NCBI RefSeq assembly: GCF_013373865.1
Contig: NC_050469.1
Location: 25,656,046 to 25,720,045 of the forward strand
DNA: 64,000 bases
Direction of reading: 5' to 3'
DNA from: Monomorium pharaonis
Lineage: Eukaryota; Arthropoda; Insecta; Hymenoptera; Formicidae
In this document: positions 49,552 through 61,956 of the stretch, piece by piece
Position numbering within the stretch: position 1 is the stretch's first letter
Layout of the letters: each line of letters opens with the position of its first letter
The notes under the pieces: generated by a model
What the model was told of the DNA's origin: nothing
The model's database searches: none
What the model saw: only the letters and a program-made list of their open reading frames with translations
Program-made: the position numbers and the translations under genes

Positions 49552-50207
49552 CTAGAAGACGTTAAAGATTGTTTATCGATTTCTCTTTGTCGTCAATTTG
49601 ACAATAAGTTGCGACTGTCTTCTAAGATAGAAAATTTTACAAATTGAGAAGAAAAGCGTTGAGGTGTTTTACAGATGAATTTCGCGATAGGAAACTTTTT
49701 ACTTTCTGTTCCTCTCGGATAAACTGTTTTAACGGTAACATAGCGATGAGTGAGAGAAAAAGGAAACAGGATGACGCGATAGGAGAGAAAAAGCCTTCCG
49801 CCTCGTCTCAGCTGTCGCGTTTTGCCTCGGCGTTTATTTGTCGTTCTCAAGAAAATTCCTTGAGCTTCGCGAGAGAGACGGAATATAAAGAAGAAATTTC
49901 AATTTGTGAGATGTATATCCTGTTATCGTTAGATACGTCATGAAACACGTCTTCTTTATTGTAGAATTGTGAGGGAATTAGGATTAACTGTTCGTGCACC
50001 ACTTTTGAGAGAATAAAAATGACTTTAATATGAATTAACTGTAGCTCATATAACTTGCGCACAACTGTTCAACGCTTAGCGCTATCTCGACACTCTACGA
50101 CGTTCTTCTAGTTTTTCTCTCAGCTCACTGTGATTCCCGCACGATTCTATTATACACGCGATCACTCTTTACTCTTCGAATTCTTATTTCACTCTTTCCT
50201 CTCTCTG

Positions 50208-50241
<34 letters not shown>

Positions 50242-51648
50242 GCGATTCTACGCGATTCTGCGCGAATGCTCTGAACTCTCTGGGCTAGTCTCATTAACTT
50301 AAAAAAGTTGGATAAATTTATAAATTGCCAACCGCGAAACTTGAAACTGATCATCTCAAACTAATTTTTTAATTAATTTAATTACGTATTACTCAATACT
50401 TACGTATTTATAAATAAATAAATTACAATTTACAAAAATAAACAAAACAGCAGGAAACAAAATAATGCCATCAGTTTTACAGTTGGCAATAATATTCATA
50501 AAAGGATTTAGGCTGTCAGTATTGAAAATTTATACGTAACGCGAACGTAACTATAGATTTTCAGTACTGGCATACTTTCAGTTTATATCGGAACGCAGTC
50601 GGCCGATTAAATTAATTGGAGTTGGTGAGATCATCTCATCCCCCCCCCCTTCTCTCTCTCTCTCTGCTCTGCTTTGTGTTCTTTCCACACGATCGAGACG
50701 TGATGGCAAGTATACATATATCGATGTACATATGCACACTCGCATTGTGCAGCAACTTTCCAGTTCAAAAGAAAAGGTCTTTTCTTTTCAGCTGATTTCT
50801 TTCAGCTCTTTGCACCGTTCACCTTTTCCCTTTTTCTCTCTATGTTAAAGAGAAAAAGAAGAACGAACTGTACAATACGTTCAAAAAGCACAAAAGAATA
50901 TAACAAATAACATCAGCCATCAATGAAATTCGCGCTGCTTGATAAAACAATTAAACTCTTCTGATCAACCGTTCACAGAGTAATATTAATACTTCACGGC
51001 AGCATTTCTACGATTCACGTAGAGAGAAAACGTCTTACATTATCATTATTTGTCACGCTCTTGTATTTTAATCCTTTATTATGTATTTGATTTAATTTTC
51101 ATACATAGATGAAAAAAAATTATCGTTACATTCTTATTTTAATATTATGACCATGTATGATGGAATTTCATTGGATGGAAATTCAAAGATATAGTTTAGT
51201 AACTATAATCATGGACTGCGTTAAATACTTGGAGAACTATGCAAAAAGAATTGCTACAATGTGAAGGAAACGGAGCACTATGTCATATCTACTTTGATAC
51301 AGAAGCTTAAGCTAAAGCTTAAAGGATAATACTTAAGCGTCACAAAAAGATAACGACGTCACAAGCAAAAATTGTATTGAAGAAGTTTTTCGCCAGATAA
51401 TGATTCCTAAAATGTAGAATTGGTCGCATTGTAAAAGTTTCTTTTCTCAAAAATTATATTGTTTTATAAAATGTTTATTTACAAATTGTTTATTAAATCA
51501 ACTAAAATTGGACATTTAGAATTTATGGATCAAAAATGAATAATTTGATTTTACTATTTTTGATGAAAGTTTCGATGAAAGTCGTAATTAGTTAAATCTT
51601 TTCTAATAAATCAGTCGATTCTTTCCTAGTACTTCTGTTAGTTCTTCG
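49552..51648. other. Gap between the corin-like gene and the proline-rich gene
   Basis: Both neighbours are on the minus strand, so this interval holds the 5' end of the corin-like gene and the 3' flank of the proline-rich gene. A GC-richer, GA-rich (minus strand) patch at about 50050-50300 with a (CT)n run at 50211-50239 is a plausible promoter/5' untranslated region for the corin-like gene, by position only. Poly(A) signals for the upstream gene on the minus strand lie at 51489-51494 and 51474-51479. Confidence 0.45.
50211..50239. repeat. (CT)n microsatellite
   Basis: About fourteen CT units; GA on the minus strand, upstream of the corin-like gene and possibly in its promoter. Confidence 0.9.
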
Positions 51649-54600
51649 CTAATGATAACACCCTACAAAGCAACTATCTGACTTTCGTAAGCTTTGCCGA
51701 AGTTCGAACATACCTGGGACTTTTCCGTGCTTGTGAGGCAGGAGGGGTGCTTCCATTGTTTTGCTGGTATAACTGGGCGAGCTGGTTTGACTGAAACTGT
51801 CTGAGGAAACGTTGCTGTCCTGCCGGACGCTGATAGGTTTCGGTACGGGACTCTGACAAATAGCGCTCAGGGGTGGTGGTAGATTCGTCTGTGTTGCTTT
51901 TGGCAATTTCTCGAGTTTCTCGCCGCCGACTCGCTCCTTCCTCAAATTATGCTGAAGAATATTCCTTGCCCTCTCCATGTCGTTCTCGTATTTGCTTCGC
52001 ATTATCGGATGCTGCTCTAAAGCCCTCTGCTCGCCATGGTAACGTTTGTCGAGGTCATGCGGGATTCCCTCCAGGTCCTCGTATCTAAACGCAACGAATT
52101 GTGCGTTTGTATTGATTGCGCGGGTTAATCCCACCGTTTCTCGAACGAAAATTATGAAATTCTGTAAGCTGCCATTCGATAAGAAAAAAGCTACCTGTAC
52201 CTAGGTGGCTTGTCTTTGCTTATCCGTCTCTCCATCTCCTGGCGCCGACGATAATCGTCGTCTTCGTGTAAACGTCTCTCTAGATTTTTCGAGGCTGCCT
52301 GCAGCTCCTCGAACTTTGATCGTCGCTCACGGCCGGAAGTTAAAATCGTCGCATACTTCAATTCATCTTTTTGAAAAATCTCCCTTCGCGGTAACGCCAT
52401 TTCTTCTCTGGGCTTGCTCTCGGACGATTCTTTTTGCTCGCAGCTCTCGGGCTCGTTTTCTTTCGTAAATTTTGACAAATTTTGCTGTCTACATGAACAG
52501 AAGAGAAACTTCTTATGAGTTAAAATCACCAAAGTTAAATCACATTACTTCTCACTTATTGATCGAATTCTTCTGAATTATCACAGAAACGTTAGAATTA
52601 TTATTAATAAGTCTACTGGATCTATCTATTAGTTTATAAATATTAAAAGATGTGGAAGAACATAATATTGAAGATTATTGTTTTTCCCAACGAGCATCGG
52701 GATCGAGCAATTAAATTCCCTTGACGAAAACACCAATTGTGTTTAACATAATAATTGAGAATAAAAAGATAGCTCAAATTATTCTACAGTATAGAGTAAA
52801 TGTGTCCAAAATAAACATAATACATAAACGCTTCCGAAAAGTATTGCCCCGTTATTTCTTTCCACAATATACTATTTAGATTCGAAGATTATACTCTAGA
52901 AATTCTAAACGAGAGATAGTTGGACGGTGGAAAACTGTATTGGCGGTTTCAAAAATTCCCGAGTATTCTCGTCTCAGATTCACCGATAATGGAACCTGGA
53001 CTTACGCTTCGTTTAACGAACCTATCGTGAGCGTAATCGTCTGTAATATCTTGCTGCAGGCTAGTCCGAGCCGACATATGATAAACTTGTGACCGAATGC
53101 AACAGCGCACAGCAAAATCCTGCATTCGAGTAGTTTTAACGCTGACTGCTGAAAATAAGTACTCGGCGAGCGTGACGAGATGATTCTATACGTACACGGT
53201 GGCAATCATTTGCACGACAATGCGCAACAACCGTTCTCTCGGGAAATATTTTTTCAAAAATTATATAGAATCCCATGTAAATAGCATATTTTTTTATTAC
53301 CTGTTATGTCGCGATGTTACTGTGCCCTGTTGTTGACGGCCATTCGGATTCTCGAACTTTATCTCAGCGCTTTTAATAATTCTCTCGTGAAGTCGTTTCT
53401 CGAGGTCCAAGGAGGCCTTTTGCAACTCTTCAAAGCTCGAATGTTGTGGCAGCTTATGTCTTTCTTGAAAATTCGCTTGCTCGAAGTCAGCCACAAAATC
53501 GTTATTTTGCTCGTTCGTTTCCCGCGAGTCCTTTCCGCTATAACTCAGCATGTAATCCTGCAACTCATCGAAATTTCGTATAAATGAGTTCCATCCTGAA
53601 TAAAATAATAATTTTAGTGCGCTTTAAATCGATTAATTCGTGTTTAAGGTAACAAATCGCGGTACACTGAGAAAAAAATGTTGTTAATTTGACTAAATTT
53701 TTCAACTAAATTAAATTTTGTCTTTTCAAGTATTTATATATTTCAATTAACTATATAAATACTTGAGTTAAAATTTGTGCATATAAGTTAAATGTATAAG
53801 TTCTTGAACTGACAAAATTTTAATTTAGTTGGAAAATTTTGTCAAATCAACAATTTTTTTTTAGTGTAGATATCAACTTTAATATCACTTAAGAAAAAGA
53901 ACATACAAGATATCTAATTTTGTCCGTTCTTTCTTCTTCTATTAACGATGGACTATTAGAATATAAATAATATTTAATTTATTTTCGATTCAGTGTCCAT
54001 ATTATTAGAAAATATGTTTTATAACTGCATGAGTATGAGGATATTGCTTTGCACTTCATAACTTGATTAAGGCTCAATTATAGGAAGATTAATAATTATA
54101 TCATTTTTAGTGGTTTGTTAAGTTTTAAAGAATTTGACTAAAAATAATATAGAGACAGTTAATATCACCTGTGACGCTTGATTCTGATTTCTGAAAGTAC
54201 CCAAATCTATAAGTTTTTGATTTGTCGAGTCGACATTGTTCCACGAAGCCGGTATTCCTGGTGAAGGTGCGGACGAAGGATCGCTCTTACAAGGAGTTAC
54301 TTGATTGCTTTGCCTAGTTGTAAGTTGCAATGGTATAGGTTTTTCGTTCTTGCTTCTTTTCGGGATCGCTGGTGGCCTCAGCGGAATCGGAGGTGGTGCT
54401 ACCTGCACCAAGAATAAAGATTGTTTTTGTTTTTGTGCTCTTCCTACTCTAATTATAGAAAGTACAAGAAGAACTTTTGAAAACTTATTATTTAATAAAA
54501 AGTTTAATATTGAAAATTGTATTGGTATTAATTATTACATTGGAGTAGATTGAATAATATAAATTGGAAACTTTGATAAAACAAGTTTCTTATCATTTAA

Positions 54601-57600
54601 AAATTAAGGATTAAATTATTGTTCTGTCAAATTTAAATCTTTCAAAACTATTTTTCTGTTATTTTAATTCTTGCATTTTTTATTGTATGAGAATGAGAGA
54701 GTGTGTGAGACAGACAGAGAGAGAAAGAGAGAGAGAGATACAATTTTTAATAATAGCCTTTCCTTTTGAAAAAAATATTTTCTATTTATCGTACTTCAGT
54801 TAAACGGATTCGTAATTTGACGTGGAAACATCACCGTTTCATAATGAGAATTCTCACTGGCAACGAGCTACGTGATTTGCATAAATTGACGTGAAAGTTA
54901 CGCGCAAAGTTACAACGCTTATCATCATTCGAAGACAAGCATCAAGTTTAACTGCCTTGTTGACACACGTGAAGCAACACGCAAGTTCATTAGTTTCAAA
55001 CATTTATCGTCGACAAACTCTCTCAAACGTGAATCACGCTTTAATACCTCGAGTACTTTCAATGATTTTAGCATGGCTTTCGAAATTTTGAGTATCATTA
55101 TAATTCTCGAATTTATGTCGATAAAAAATATTTGTCTACTGATGTTTTAATTAACGTAACGCTTTTATATGCTAAAGAAAAGGTTTAATTTTTAATAATC
55201 TAGTTATTGTATATATATAGATATTAAAAATATTTTATATATTTAATATACATATTTAAAGTATTTTTATATTATAAATTTTTCGTGCAAAAGCAGCCAA
55301 CTATATAACAAAATTTATTATTTATTTAATTAAATTATTTAAAAATAATTTTAATAACTATAAAGGCTCAAAACAAAGATACAAATCGATGAATGTAAAT
55401 AATAAATGGAAATTTGTATTTATGTTAAAATATGTTATTAATATTATAACAGATTTTATAAAATTAAATTGTTTATTCTTGTCAAATTACATTAAAATTG
55501 AACAGAAAAAGAAATATTTTATAAAAATAACTCATTAATACTTGCAATGTTAGTGAATGCCGTGTTGTGTGTGTCCAGTATGTATTAATGTCAGCTGTTG
55601 AAGATGTTGTGTACCTATCGCAGCGCCAAATTTTAATTTGTAGATTTTTCTTTTCTGTTAAATCAAGAATTATTATTTAGTTTCAACCCAAAGTTTTTAA
55701 ATATAAATTAAATTAAACAAATTTAAATATGCGTTTTTTGTACGCATATTGTCCTGTAAATTAAAAAATTAAAACAATTTTATAAAGTTATATTACGCAA
55801 TGCAATTTAGAAAATAAAACAAACGCAATTTTTTATACGAGTTATCTTTATGGTACTTATATATTTTATGTTTATTTTTCACATAACAATACGCATGTTA
55901 TTTGCATTCTGTATATTGATGACTGCATTATCATAATGCGACAAATTATCGCAAATAGCATTCTGTGTTTTTACAATCATCTTCTTTTTCATAAATCATC
56001 TTTTTTCTTCCTTTTTGGCACAAGATTCTAATTTTGTCGAACAATCTTTCTCATTCACTGATATTAATTCGCAAAGTAGCGGCATACCACTAACTACTGA
56101 GCTTTAGTCGTGTGATTTAAGGTGTCGAGATTATGTGGTACGCTAGAATACCGACCATGCGGTAACTTTCCAAACTTACCTGTGTAGGAGGAGATACAAA
56201 GTTCGAAAATCCTTTTAGTATCTCTCGCCGTCTCCTTTTCCCCTTAATCATTCCAGTAACTTCCGCTTTAATATCTCTCAATTGTTCGACATATACAACG
56301 TTTACATTACAATAGGTAACTGACAGACATGAATATATGCATTAGTAATTAATATTCTTTTAAGACTGAAGGATCGATATAATCAGAGTCGGTTTTAAAG
56401 TTTTATTTATTTAAAAATATTAGATTCGCTTTAAATAATATATTGTATAATTCTTGAACAGATTGAAACATTTGGATTTTTTTAATTACATCTCCTTAAA
56501 CAAATGCATATTACTCGACATTGCTATTGTACATGTATAATAATATTTGACGTTAAGTAATATTTTATAATAAATTATATCTATTTTGTTTTTTAAATTT
56601 TGAATGTCTTCTTATATAAAAAATATCAAAAACTTTTATATGTTGCTATAAAATTTATACTTTTTTATATTTTCTACTATGTTGATATAATATAAAATAA
56701 ACGAAAAATCTATTTTTAAACGCAGTTTTATAGGATTTCAATTTATTTAATTATTTACACAATATAAAAAAAATATGTTAATAATAATAATTATATTAGT
56801 AATAACTGTAACGAATGATTTGTGCAAAGCATACTAAGTGAGTTGTTTTATTTGTGAAGTGTGTGTTGTGATTTATTAAATAAGACATTTAATTTTGAAT
56901 TAAAGAGACACATTTAAAATGAAATAATGTGCTCAAAAATATCTAAACGTAAATAAAATACTAATTTACTAGACTAAATAATTAGAAATAAAATAAAATA
57001 AATTTCTTACCGCTGGTGTAGCAGAATGTCGACGTGGTATTGGTGGCGGTATATCATTTCCAGTGCATGGTAGTTCCGGAAGCAGTGATGTTTTGGTTGG
57101 TAAGATAACGCTATAAATTCTGTTTTCCCTGTAAAAAGAATTACATTATCTTTGGTTGTTTTTTTCTTGATTTCAATGGATATTAGAAAAGTTATATATT
57201 GATTATTAATAATTTATAGCATCTTAATACACTTAGAAATAAACGTAATTAATCTAAAATATAGCAGAAAATTTGGATATATGATTACAATTACAATAAA
57301 TAATGAAAGTATTTTATTTCACTTATTTCTGCTGTTTTTATTTGCTTTAAAATTGTTGGTCGGTTTGAGTCATCATTTATTCATAGCTGTTTATTACTAA
57401 ACGTTGTAAAATTTTATATATCAGATAAAATTGTGTAAAATCGAATAGGACTGAAAAAATGCTTATTGGTTTTCGTGAAAAAGATATGTGCTTTTTTTAT
57501 ATGTATATCTTTTCTGTCATGCGTTTATCACAAATTGTGCACGTTAAAACATTACGGAAAGCGATATAATATCGTGTAAAGCGTGTTAACCACAAATATT

Positions 57601-59820
57601 ACGTTTCTCGCCGCAATTGTGTGTAAACGCATAATCGACACTAATTGCTGTTATTATAAGTATAATGAAAACCAATTTCTGGGTTCATCAATGTAAATTG
57701 TTTCTCCCGAATTTTCCTCTGTTACAGTTAACATAATGATTAAAAACTTTTTGCAATATTTCTGCATTTATAACATGCTGTTCGCTAAATTTCATTATTT
57801 CGAAATATTTAAAAATGATTAAAATGTAAACAAGATAATAAAAAGTACGCAATTAAGAGTTTCGTTTTGCTGAGCACATTTTATTATTCGTGCGATAATC
57901 TTTCAGGATTGAGAATTATGATTTATTATTAATAAACAGGTATTATATTACACATATTACATTAATATATTATTATCAATATATATTAACATTTAATACT
58001 TTTAATATTAATACTTACATATATTGATATTACTATTATTGTAATCTCCAAAAAAAGTGTTTTTAATGTTATTATAAAATTCCAAACGCGCAAATTGTAA
58101 TTCAATTTTTAAACTAAAAAATCCATTTTTTAATTGTTTAATAAAAAGATAGAAACATTCTTTTTTGTTATTAACCGTGTAAGTACTAACATTTGCTACT
58201 GCTTACGCGTCATAATTAACGATCGTAAGAATTATCATTAGAAGGAATTCAATTAAATGTTAATCTCATCATTAAATGCTTTAAGCGTACATAAAATTTA
58301 TGCATTACGAAATAATATTATAACCGTTGTAACCGTTGTAAATATTTACTTTACACTGTTTACTATAAAAAAACAGATTAGTTGAAATATTTTTTTCACA
58401 TTGAGATTATCATTATTATTTATATTGTGTTGCTTCCAAAAAATGAAATTCATTGTGTCCCGATTTAGTTTCTTTGCGATAAAAATTGAAACAGATGTTT
58501 TTCAGAATGGCCTTCCTCATTCTTTTCCCATTATAGTTTTGTTTCTATTGTCGTTTTTAACTTTGGTTTTCTTTTTGTTCCGCAAGAGGATTCAGGTCAA
58601 CTGCAAACCCCGTCTACCGAGTCCGGATTAGCAAAAGCTGTGGCACAGAAGCTAATACCTCAAGTTCGGTCAAAGCTTCGCTATTGACTTCAAGCATACT
58701 GTTAACATAGGAACCACTGCATAGCATCGAGAAATCACGAGTTCTCACAGCTTAAGGTATTTAGTAAGTTTATGAACAATTATTTGCGGGGCAAAATATT
58801 TTACATTTTAAATTTATAATTTAATGAAGAAAAGAAAAAAGAAAATATAAGTAAGTTACGTATATAATAATATATACATTATATATAGTAAGACACTAAT
58901 AAATTCAAAGTTGAAAAATTATATTTTTATAAAATGGCAAACGAGATGGCAATCTCTAGGAGATTAAAATAAAATTCCGAGTATTGTATAACACGTTTTA
59001 CTCTTTCCTGAAATTTTTTAAATTTTATTACATTTTCCATGCAGCAACTGTTATGCAATGATATTTATCTTCTGCGTAGAATAATAGACAATACTAAATT
59101 TCAATAGAAATAATGTATTTATGAAAATTAATTTTCAGATGTTTATGTAAGTTGTATTGTTTTTTTTAAATTTGTATTGCAATTCTTTTTTAATTTGTAT
59201 TGCAAATAACATGCCTTATTTGAAACAAAAATATCAGTTGTGTGTAACAGTAGTTTAAAAGAAATAAATTGAAAAAAAAAAACACTTTCCAGGATTATAT
59301 ATTACTTTGTAAATTTTTATGAGAGAAAAATTAATTATATTAAATCTTTTAAAATTGTTTTCATTGATTTATTAACGCATTGTTCTTTTGCATGTTATTA
59401 AATGTCTGCATAACTTTCTCTTTATTAGATACAAGATGCGTATGTTATGACTACAAAACTTTAAACGCGTTTCTAAGTACGAACATGCTATTAGATACTT
59501 TTTTATATCACTTTAACATTTATATAAATATTTATCGCATACAAACAGAAAAAAATATGCAAACTTATATAGATATTTTAATTACCGCTCTTCCTAGAAC
59601 GGATCAATTTAGCGGAAACACTATAACTACAACACGTTTAGCTAGTGACACGACATATTGCGGTATTTCGTTACCACACAATAACGAAGTTTGTATTCCC
59701 AGCGAAAGTATACATCATCCGCACACTTGTAGCAACCCGCGGTTCTCGGGTATTAAGCTCGGACTCTCGTATTATTGTAATTAATGCACGGCAAGTTGTT
59801 ATTTAATTAGTAGAGAGGAA

Positions 59821-59875
<55 letters not shown>

Positions 59876-60208
59876 TAGATGAACACCGCTAACTCGCCGT
59901 CTGATTAAATATCCTGCTGCGTTTACACTAAATTAATTACTGACGTGTCGTGGAAAAGTTATACTTTCCACGAAATTCATAGGTCCTTCATTATCGTGAC
60001 ACAAAGCGAAGTCGAAATTATTAGCGAAAAACGAACGGTAAAGCGAATTAAATATAGTACTTTTCAGTTTGTCGTGAATAGAACTATTTCAACTTTTTCA
60101 GGTATTACTACATACTTAATATCTAGTATCTAATTATAGGCAAAAACTTTCTTACCTCGGTCGGCGTGTCGGGCTTGTGTCATCATCACACGATTCGGTA
60201 GCGGACAT
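51649..60208 (-). CDS. Proline-rich, coiled-coil protein, unrecognised family
   Basis: Minus-strand exons: 60208-60156 (ATG; acidic start Met-Ser-Ala-Thr-Glu-Ser-Cys-Asp-Asp-Asp), 57128-57011, 54402-54169, 53557-53301, 52488-52195 and 52084-51649 (stop). Phases agree and give about 463 residues. The first half has SH3-ligand-like proline motifs (Asp-Ile-Pro-Pro-Pro-Ile-Pro-Arg-Arg; Pro-Pro-Pro-Ile-Pro-Leu-Arg-Pro-Pro). The second half is charged and helical, with a repeated FEELQ-x-A-S-x-x-L-E-x-R-L-H-E motif in two consecutive exons, then a Ser/Thr/Pro-rich tail. A cytoplasmic adaptor bound by SH3 proteins is a guess. The 53557 border is uncertain: alternatives at 53563 (in phase) and 53595 (best-looking acceptor, out of phase) exist. 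A strong donor (CAG|GTATGT, 51713 region) inside the last exon could permit an alternative end. I do not recognise the family. Confidence 0.7.
53663..53868. mobile_element. MITE with TA target duplication (CACTGA ends)
   Basis: TACACTGAGAAAAAAATG at the left is mirrored by TTTTTTTTTAGTGTA at the right; the arms pair over about 90 bases each through GTCAAATC/GATTTGAC-like and CAACTAAATTAAA/TTTAATTTAGTTG segments. TA flanks both ends, the target choice of Tc1/mariner-type transposases. It sits in an intron of the proline-rich gene, 206 bases long. Confidence 0.8.
54700..54739. repeat. GA-rich microsatellite
   Basis: Imperfect GA/GT run in an intron of the proline-rich gene. Confidence 0.85.
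56180..56251 (-). CDS. Alternative first coding exon of the proline-rich gene
   Basis: An ATG at 56251 opens 24 codons ending at a strong donor (CAG|GTAAG) in phase 0. The encoded start is basic (Met-Ile-Lys-Gly-Lys-Arg-Arg-Arg-Arg-Glu) and ends Phe-Val-Ser-Pro-Pro-Thr-Gln, which would run directly into the proline motif of exon 54402. Exon 57128-57011 also ends in phase 0, so either can precede 54402. No phase-0 acceptor was found at the 5' side, so an internal exon is unlikely and an alternative promoter is the simplest reading. The frame is open upstream to a possible acceptor near 56325 but in a different phase. An ATG directly followed by TAA lies upstream, a minimal upstream frame. Confidence 0.55.
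57011..57128 (-). CDS. Second coding exon of the proline-rich gene
   Basis: It begins after a TTTTTACAG acceptor and ends at CCAGCG|GTAAG. The encoded segment includes Glu-Asn-Arg-Ile-Tyr-Ser-Val-Ile-Leu-Pro and the class-II-like SH3 ligand Ile-Pro-Pro-Pro-Ile-Pro-Arg-Arg-His. It joins exon 60208-60156 by completing an Arg codon. Confidence 0.65.
59824..59871. repeat. (GA)n microsatellite
   Basis: About 24 GA units in the first intron of the proline-rich gene. Confidence 0.95.
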
Positions 60209-61637
60209 GTTGATTTCTGCAACATGCAAAACAAAGATACGTTTTTTAAAGAGACTACAATGCAATACAATACAATCGTAAATATCAATTGTCTACAAGA
60301 TAAGATGTGAAAGTTTGAAGTAAAATCGTGTCTATAATAATGCGTCACGATGTTTAACGTCATGCTATTAATACGATTTAATCAAATGTAATATATATCT
60401 GCGTAATAAATTACAAAATTTCACTCTCAAAATTTGAGTTTTATTAAATTTTACACGACCGAATTCCTTGTAATTCCTTGTAACATTACTACAATTCCAG
60501 TGGCTTAATTTTTATGACTAAATATTTTAATATTACTAAAGTTGGCCGCATTCCTCTCAGTTGTATAAAGTAATTTTTATCATTCATTTAACAGATAATT
60601 CTTTTGTCGAAAAAAAATATTATATATACAAAAATAATACAATATATATATTGCATTTTTTTAAATGCTTATAAATATATTAAAATATAAATTATAAGAA
60701 AATTATCTTAATTATAATTAAATACTATTAGCGCTTTTCTCTATTTACATGTAGAATAGTAATATTGAATTTTTTTTAATATACTTTGAGCGATGTTTTT
60801 AACAATATAATTAAGACAAAATAATAAGAATTTTATTAAAAACATTGTTTTATATCCTTTAAAATAATTTAATATACGATTTATGATCTTTTTAAGTATA
60901 TTAAACAAATTATTCTCTTAAATATAATTCTCAAATTATTTATTAGTGATATATGAAGTATATTTATCATATAAAGAAGCAAAATCTAAAATAATGAAAA
61001 TTAGTATCTTTATTTTCTCTTGTTTTGCAGTTTTAAATTTCAATTCGAGCAGCAGGTACAAGAGAGTTTAGTCAAATATCATGGAAATGTAGACAGGACA
61101 AATCTCTATGCGTTGCAACGTTTGATTCCAGGTGTCGATATGGTATGGATATGTGAACAAAATAATTTATGGTCACCGTTCAGTATGACGAACGGGTCCA
61201 ATCGTATGCACCGGCATATCGGTTACGCGATATGCGGTTTCAAATCGATATAAATGCGATATCACGTGCACGTGGTCGCTTCGATCGACAAGATTGGCCC
61301 TTTAACCAAATGGTCGGTTTGGAAATGATGACAGAGCTTTGGCTCCCTGTGTGTCAAATGAAAGCACTATTCAATTTCCTTTCATGTCTATATATTTCAA
61401 CGTGCATACATAAGTCCTCTATACCTGGTTAAGAAACCCTTCTCTACCTGATCTGCAACCAATATCCATTTGTACTACCCTTGTTACACACACTTCTGCT
61501 TTAAATTCAATCATTCGGCGTCACGTGATTCTCATCTCGATGTTTAGAAAGTAAATTAGAATTTGTTTTTGGAATGAAGAAATGCGCGATATGCTCGACT
61601 GCAAATAAATCACATTTTTTTCCTTCACGAGAAATTC

Positions 61638-61700
61638 AATTCTGCTAAAGTATCCAAAAATTTAATTATATAGATGTAAATCTGAAAATAATTTTTAGTT
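61638..61700. mobile_element. Relic of the second MITE family
   Basis: AATTCTGCTAAAGTATCCAA followed by AAATTTAA and, a little later, TCTGAAAATAATTTTTA, repeats the left arm of the element at 13989. The matching right arm is not evident, so this copy is truncated or decayed. Confidence 0.55.
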
Positions 61701-61886
61701 ATCCATGCGTCGGAAGTAGTGCATATATTTGCATAATGTTAAAATTTTAATTAAGCATTATGAACACAAATTATTTAATATTTAGATTGCAAAGTAGAAA
61801 CGTTTTCGTTAAATTATTAAAATTATGTCTGTGTTTTTTTATGTTTAATTTAAGCAATGCCATTGCTTAATGAATGTATAGTTTGC

Positions 61887-61956
61887 TACACTGAGAAAAG
61901 TATCTGGTGAAATTAACCAGAATTCTAGTTAATCTTACCAGATATTTTTCTCAATA
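61887..61956. mobile_element. Very short foldback element (CACTGA ends)
   Basis: TACACTGAGAAAAGTATCTG pairs with CAGATATTTTTCTCA; the arms continue as GAAATTAAC/GTTAATCTT around an 11-base centre. With about 70 bases in total it is almost pure inverted repeat. The left end is identical over TACACTGAGAAAA to the element at 53663, but the internal arms differ. Confidence 0.65.

Noticed and set aside
49593..50062. Minus-strand frames just upstream of the corin-like exon, considered as its N-terminus
   Set aside because: A stop (TAA) lies between these frames and exon 49551, and I found no donor with the needed phase; the true first exon remains unlocated.
59380..59784. 134-codon plus-strand frame inside the first intron of the proline-rich gene
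   Set aside because: Its first half is AT-driven composition; no domain; it lies antisense within an intron. Kept only as intronic sequence.
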